A DNA stretch of 16,801 nucleotides, taken from the NCBI GenBank assembly GCA_018971065.1, contig JAGWVC010000088.1, positions 1 to 16,801 of the forward strand, written 5' to 3'. Source of the stretch: Sphingomonadales bacterium. GTDB lineage: Bacteria; Pseudomonadota; Alphaproteobacteria; Sphingomonadales; Sphingomonadaceae. Below are positions 13,680 through 16,801 of the stretch, piece by piece (the stretch's first letter is position 1; each line of letters opens with the position of its first letter). Made by a program: the position numbers and the translations under genes. Below the pieces are notes generated by a model. It made no database searches, was not told where the DNA came from, and saw nothing but the letters and a program-made list of their open reading frames with translations.

Positions 13680-15386
13680 ATGGTGGCAGGCGTAGAGATC
13701 GTCGGTGGAATGTCGATTGCACGGGGTATCCCGCTTGCCGAGGAGGAGGGCCTGGGGGCGCTGACGCTGGCGGGGTATATCCGCGAGATCTGCGAACGCT
13801 ATCCCGACAACGAGTGCGCGGTGCTGCACCTGCCCGATCGCACGATCCGCTGGACCTATCGCGACCTGTGGGCGCGGACGCTGGCAACCGCGAAGGCGCT
13901 GGTGGCCTGCGGGATCGACAAGGGCGCGCGCGTCGGCGTGCAGTGCTCGAACCGGCCGGAATACCTGGCCAGTGTGTTCGGCGTGGCCCTGGCGGGCGGG
14001 GTGCCGACGCCGATCAGCACGTTCTTCACGCCGACCGAAATGGACGAGGTGCTGCGCATCTCGGGCGTTTCGGGGCTGCTGATGGAGCGGCGGCTGCTGA
14101 AGAAGGACTATGCCGGGATGCTGGCCGGGCTGGAACCGGCGGTGCTGTCGGCCACTCCCGGTGCGATCGTCAGCGAGGCCTATCCGTTCCTGCGGTTCGC
14201 CGCGATCCTCGACGAGGATGAGGGACTGGGCGCGATCGAGGGCTGGGCGACGTTCGTGGCGCGCGGGGCCGGGGTTTCGGACGAACTGGTGGCGGCGCGG
14301 GCCGGGCAGGTATCGCCGGCGGACCCGGGCATCCTGCTGTTCTCGTCGGGCTCGACCGGCAAGGTGAAGGGCATCGTCTCGGCCAACCGCGCCGCCTGCC
14401 TGCAATTGTGGCGCTGGCCGAAGTGGTATGACCTGCACGAGCCGGCGCGGGTGTGGGGCGCCAACGGGTTCTTCTGGTCGGGCAATTTCGGCCAGTGCAT
14501 CGGCGGGGCGCTGACGCGCGGCGGGTGCCTGATCCTGCAACGCGCGTTCGATCCGGCAGAGGCGTTGCGGCTGATGCAGCGCGAGAAGGCGACGATGCCG
14601 ATCGCCTGGCCGCACCAGTGGGCGCAACTGACGGCGGCGGAAAACTATGCCGAAGTCGATCTGTCGAGCCTGAAATACGTGGACAAGCTGACGCCGCTGG
14701 CCAGCCATCCGACCGTACATTCGACCTGGCGCCAGCCCGATGCGGCCTATGGCAACACCGAGACGTTCACGCTGATCTCGGTGTTCCCGTCGGGCACGCC
14801 GCTGGAGCTGATGGACGGCAATCACGGCATTCCCACGGCGGGCTCGATCATCAAGATCGTCGATCCGCTGACCGGGGTGACGGTGCCGGTGGGCGAGCGC
14901 GGCGAGATTGCCGTGAAGGGGCCGACGCTGATGATGGGCTATCTGGGCATTCCGCTGGACCAGAGCGTGGATGAGGACGGGTTCCTGCGCACGTCGGACG
15001 GCGGGTTCCTCGATGCCGAGGGGCGGTTGCACTGGGAAGGGCGGCTGAACGACATCATCAAGACCGGCGGTGCCAACGTGTCGCCGCTGGAGATCGACGA
15101 CGTGATTCGCGCCTGCCCGGGCGTGAAGGTTTCGCAGACGGTGGGCGTGCCCGACGAACTGCTGGGCGAACTGGTGGTGGCCTGCATCGTCCGTCACGCC
15201 GGCGCGACGGTGAGCGAGGACGAGATCAAGGCGTTCGCGAAGCAGAAGCTGGCAAGCTACAAGGTGCCGCGCCGGGTGCTGTTCGTGGCCGAGGACGAGC
15301 TGAAGACCACCGGCACCGCGAAGATCAAGACCGCCGACTTGCGCAAGCTGGCGTCGGAACTGCTGAAGGCCGAAGCGGCGGGCTGA
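13680..15386 (+). CDS. AMP-forming acyl-CoA synthetase (ANL superfamily)
   Basis: A 568-residue adenylate-forming ligase that should convert a carboxylic acid, ATP and CoA to an acyl-CoA. Motifs occur in order: the phosphate loop SSGSTGKVKG at 222-231 (Val where TGxPKG usually has Pro), YGNTE at 357-361, TSDGG at 438-442 with D440 the ribose-binding Asp, the hinge GRLNDIIKTGG at 454-464, and GTAKIK at 545-550 supplying the catalytic Lys K548. All key residues for adenylation and thioester formation appear present. The ATG at 13680 is used with GGAAACGG 11 bases upstream; an ATG at 13710 is a weaker alternative. It lies 30 bp after the maoC-like gene, so it is probably last in the operon. The acid substrate cannot be read from sequence; its gene ends only 7 bp from the convergent cupin gene. 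Confidence 0.93.
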   Translation: MVAGVEIVGGMSIARGIPLAEEEGLGALTLAGYIREICERYPDNECAVLHLPDRTIRWTYRDLWARTLATAKALVACGIDKGARVGVQCSNRPEYLASVFGVALAGGVPTPISTFFTPTEMDEVLRISGVSGLLMERRLLKKDYAGMLAGLEPAVLSATPGAIVSEAYPFLRFAAILDEDEGLGAIEGWATFVARGAGVSDELVAARAGQVSPADPGILLFSSGSTGKVKGIVSANRAACLQLWRWPKWYDLHEPARVWGANGFFWSGNFGQCIGGALTRGGCLILQRAFDPAEALRLMQREKATMPIAWPHQWAQLTAAENYAEVDLSSLKYVDKLTPLASHPTVHSTWRQPDAAYGNTETFTLISVFPSGTPLELMDGNHGIPTAGSIIKIVDPLTGVTVPVGERGEIAVKGPTLMMGYLGIPLDQSVDEDGFLRTSDGGFLDAEGRLHWEGRLNDIIKTGGANVSPLEIDDVIRACPGVKVSQTVGVPDELLGELVVACIVRHAGATVSEDEIKAFAKQKLASYKVPRRVLFVAEDELKTTGTAKIKTADLRKLASELLKAEAAG

Positions 15387-15393
15387 CGCCACT

Positions 15394-15963
15394 TCAGTTG
15401 CTGCCGACGATCATGCCCGATGGCGGGGCGGTTTCCACCTGCCAGCGGTCGTGCGCGGCGCGGGTGCGTTCGGCGGCGTTGTCGTACCAGGTGGCATTGC
15501 CGACCAGCGCCTTGAAATCGAACTGGTTGGAGGTGCGGATTTCGAGCACTTCGACGCCGTTGGCGCCGGGCGTGTAGGCATAGGGCACGTCGGTGCCGAT
15601 GAAGAAGCCGTCACCGGGGCCAAGCTCCTCCTCGCCCATCCGCAGCGATCCGGCGATGATGAAATAGGCGCAATCGGCCGAATGCGAGTGGCGGGGGAGC
15701 GCATAGCCGCTCTTGAACCACACGTAAGTGAGCGACAGGCCCGGCCGCGAGAACAGCAGGCTGACCCGGGCGCCATCCAGCATTCCGGCGTCCATCAGCG
15801 CGGCCATGCCGGCCAGCGTGGTCGCGTCGGGCGCGGCGTCGTTGGTCATCACCCCGGCGTTGGCATAGTCGAGCGCATCGATGGCGCGGAACAGGGTGAA
15901 GGGCAGGCCGATGCTGTCCTTCACGGTGCTGCGGGGGCGGGCGGGGCGGTCGGTCTGGGTCAT
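15394..15963 (-). CDS. Cupin-fold protein with incomplete metal site
   Basis: A 189-residue single-cupin protein. The core runs about 78-142: LTYVWFKSGYALPRHSHSAD, FIIAGSLRMGEEELGPGDGFFIGTDVPYAY, then VEVLEIR. The first cupin motif keeps H92-x-H94 but has no Glu three to four residues later (C98/A99), and the second motif has Tyr where its His is expected (Y128 or Y130). Binding of a metal in the usual four-ligand mode is therefore unlikely. The N-terminal 65 residues (STVKDSIGLPFTLF onward) match no domain I know. No signal peptide or membrane helix. The ATG at 15963 has a GGAAAGAG ribosome site. It is divergent from marR and convergent with the ligase. It could be an isomerase, dioxygenase-like or sensory protein; the function is not assignable. 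Confidence 0.75.
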   Translation of the reverse strand: MTQTDRPARPRSTVKDSIGLPFTLFRAIDALDYANAGVMTNDAAPDATTLAGMAALMDAGMLDGARVSLLFSRPGLSLTYVWFKSGYALPRHSHSADCAYFIIAGSLRMGEEELGPGDGFFIGTDVPYAYTPGANGVEVLEIRTSNQFDFKALVGNATWYDNAAERTRAAHDRWQVETAPPSGMIVGSN

Positions 15964-16016
15964 GGCGGGCTCTCTTTCCGGGGCGGCGGTGGTGCAGGTA
16001 TCGGCGGGCTTCATAT

Positions 16017-16037
16017 ATGCTGGATTATAGTCAGCAT
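16017..16037. promoter_or_regulatory. Candidate MarR operator embedding divergent -10 elements
   Basis: ATGCTG (16017-16022) and CAGCAT (16032-16037) form an inverted repeat with a 9-bp gap. Inside it the minus strand reads a perfect TATAAT (16029-16024), and a second minus-strand TATAAT lies 18 bp away (16047-16042). On the plus strand TATTAT is at 16041-16046. The 39 bp at 16011-16049 are only about 31% GC, in contrast to the surrounding GC-rich DNA. A MarR protein bound here would cover promoters of both the cupin and its own gene. The -35 partners are poor. Confidence 0.6.
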
Positions 16038-16056
16038 TGCTATTATATGCGCGCCG

Positions 16057-16521
16057 ATGGAAGACAACATCGGGACGATGGTGGCGCAAGTGGCCCGGCT
16101 GATGCGCCGGGCGTTCGACGAGCGAGCCAGGGAGATTGGCGTGACACGGCCGCAGTGGCAAGTGTTGAGCCTGCTGGGCCGCCATGCCGGCATCAACCAG
16201 GGTGGGCTGGCGGATATCCTGGAAGTGGAGCCGATCACGCTGGGGCGGATGATCGACCGCCTGCAGGAAGCCGAACTGGTCGAGCGCCGCGCCGATCCGG
16301 CCGATCGCCGGGCCTGGCGGCTGTTCCTGACGCCGAAGGGTGATGAACTGATGCGGCTGCTGCAGCCGCACGCGCAGGAAACCATCGCGGCGATGCTGGA
16401 AGGCATGGACGAAGGCGCGCGAACCCAGTTGCGGACCAGTCTGGACCGGATGCGGGCGAACCTGTCGCGGCGTGGCGGTGCCGATCATGCCTCGCCTGGC
16501 GGCGAGACCGCCGATGGCTGA
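16057..16521 (+). CDS. MarR-family transcriptional regulator
   Basis: A 154-residue winged-helix repressor of typical MarR size. Helices with VTRPQWQVLSLLGRHAGINQ (29-48) and LADILEVEPITLGRMIDRLQEAELV (51-75) form the helix-turn-helix. The wing is RADPADRRAWRLFLTPKG (78-95), with the conserved DRR and LTPKG. The ATG at 16057 is the only start in frame and has no Shine-Dalgarno sequence; a TATTAT element ends ten bases upstream, so the mRNA may be nearly leaderless. The gene is divergent from the cupin and lies 65 bp before an EmrB-type transporter start, the arrangement of the classical MarR/efflux pair, where a ligand relieves repression. Binding to the palindrome at 16017-16037 is likely. 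The ligand is unknown. Confidence 0.93.
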   Translation: MEDNIGTMVAQVARLMRRAFDERAREIGVTRPQWQVLSLLGRHAGINQGGLADILEVEPITLGRMIDRLQEAELVERRADPADRRAWRLFLTPKGDELMRLLQPHAQETIAAMLEGMDEGARTQLRTSLDRMRANLSRRGGADHASPGGETADG

Positions 16522-16542
16522 CCCCCGCAGGCTGGGCGGGGG
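16522..16542 (+). promoter_or_regulatory. Hairpin between marR and the MFS transporter
   Basis: CCCCCGC (16522-16528) pairs perfectly with GCGGGGG (16536-16542) around a 7-base loop, beginning right at the marR stop. There is no T-tract, so full termination is doubtful. It could attenuate read-through into the transporter gene or stabilise the marR message. Confidence 0.5.
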
Positions 16543-16586
16543 CAGACGAATTGCGGAACCGGGCCCCCATATCGGCGGGGCTTGCG

Positions 16587-16801
16587 ATGTCCGGCGCTAG
16601 GGGAACCGCGCTGGCGGCGCAGGCGGCCGACCTGCCGCTGTTGCCGACCCGGAACCGGCCGCTGCTGCTGGCGGCGGTGATGATGGTGTCGATGTGCCAG
16701 TTCTTCGATGCCACCATCGCCAACGTGGCGTTGCCGCACATGCGCGCGGCGCTGGGGGCCAGCCCGGAATCGATCTCGTGGGTGCTGACCAGCTTCATCA
16801 T
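16587..16801 (+). CDS. DHA2/EmrB-type MFS drug transporter, 3' partial
   Basis: The first 71 residues of a membrane transporter that runs off the window. After a 22-residue cytoplasmic tail, residues about 24-40 (RPLLLAAVMMVSMCQFF) start transmembrane helix 1. They are followed by the DHA2 signature DATIANVALPHM (41-52), then ALGASPESISWVLTSF (55-70) leading into helix 2. This matches the LDxTIxNVALPxI ... SWVLTSY pattern of EmrB/QacA-type 14-helix proton antiporters. The usual LD of the motif reads FD. The ATG at 16587 is used with a GGGG stretch about seven bases upstream. It lies 65 bp after marR on the same strand. The likely role is export of a hydrophobic or aromatic compound, controlled by the MarR protein. 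An EmrA-type membrane-fusion partner, if any, would lie outside. Confidence 0.88.
   Translation, partial: MSGARGTALAAQAADLPLLPTRNRPLLLAAVMMVSMCQFFDATIANVALPHMRAALGASPESISWVLTSFI

Noticed and set aside
12048..15392. A 1114-codon open frame on the minus strand opposite the acuI-maoC-ligase genes
   Set aside because: It is antisense to three genes with clear motifs. Its translation is rich in Arg, His, Gln and Pro with no recognisable domain. Codon bias in GC-rich DNA keeps this antisense frame open.
1..16801. CRISPR array, prophage, insertion sequence, tRNA or rRNA
   Set aside because: No regularly spaced direct repeats, transposase or integrase motifs, terminal inverted repeats or cloverleaf-like sequence were noticed on reading either strand. 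A dedicated scan could not be run.
3085..16801. A direct F420-dependent role for the neighbouring oxidoreductases
   Set aside because: The SDR and both MDR proteins show ordinary NAD(P)-binding motifs. None has luciferase-like or split-barrel FDOR features. Proximity to fbiC alone is not evidence.

Overview
This window is GC-rich, close-packed bacterial DNA, most consistent with an alphaproteobacterium of the sphingomonad type (Novosphingobium/Sphingobium-like). That placement is an inference. It rests on strong third-position G/C bias, catabolic families of a kind common in these bacteria (SDR, zinc-type MDR, VOC, sulfotransferase, MaoC, acyl-CoA synthetase), and an intergenic hairpin after fbiC resembling a repeat I associate with sphingomonads. 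No rRNA, tRNA, CRISPR array, insertion sequence or transposase was seen.

Layout. (1) 1-2945, plus strand: the end of an F420 biosynthesis operon, with the C-terminal part of CofD overlapping by 4 bp a fused CofG-CofH Fo synthase (FbiC type). (2) 2946-3084: a hairpin-rich convergent junction. (3) 3085-6079, minus strand, read right to left: an AraC-family regulator, a PAPS-type sulfotransferase, a VOC-fold protein 12 bp behind it, and a small PilZ-like protein. (4) 6080-6310: a divergent regulatory region with three stacked inverted repeats. (5) 6311-9377, plus strand: a tight SDR / zinc-type dehydrogenase / metallo-beta-lactamase-fold hydrolase operon, the last two overlapping by 4 bp. (6) 9386-10474, minus strand: a LuxR-type regulator, divergent from a TetR-family regulator at 10618-11295. 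(7) 11410-15386, plus strand: acrylyl-CoA-reductase-like MDR (acuI/yhdH type), double hot-dog MaoC-like hydratase, and AMP-forming acyl-CoA synthetase. (8) 15394-15963, minus strand: a degenerate cupin, divergent from a MarR regulator (16057-16521), which is followed by the start of a DHA2/EmrB-type MFS transporter running off the window.

How the genes may work together (inference). The SDR, MDR and MBL-fold genes look like an oxidation and hydrolysis module. The acyl-CoA synthetase, MaoC protein and enoyl-CoA-reductase-like MDR look like a CoA-thioester module that activates an acid and hydrates or saturates its double bond. Four DNA-binding regulators of different families lie between or beside these modules. 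MarR plus an EmrB-like pump is a classical ligand-responsive efflux pair. A sulfotransferase and an alkylsulfatase-like MBL protein on opposite sides of one regulatory region raise the possibility of linked sulfate-ester chemistry. No F420-dependent oxidoreductase is recognisable here, so a link between the F420 genes and the catabolic block is only proximity.

There is no gene-free stretch over 300 bases. The non-coding gaps (up to 231 bp) carry unusually many hairpins and palindromes, listed individually.
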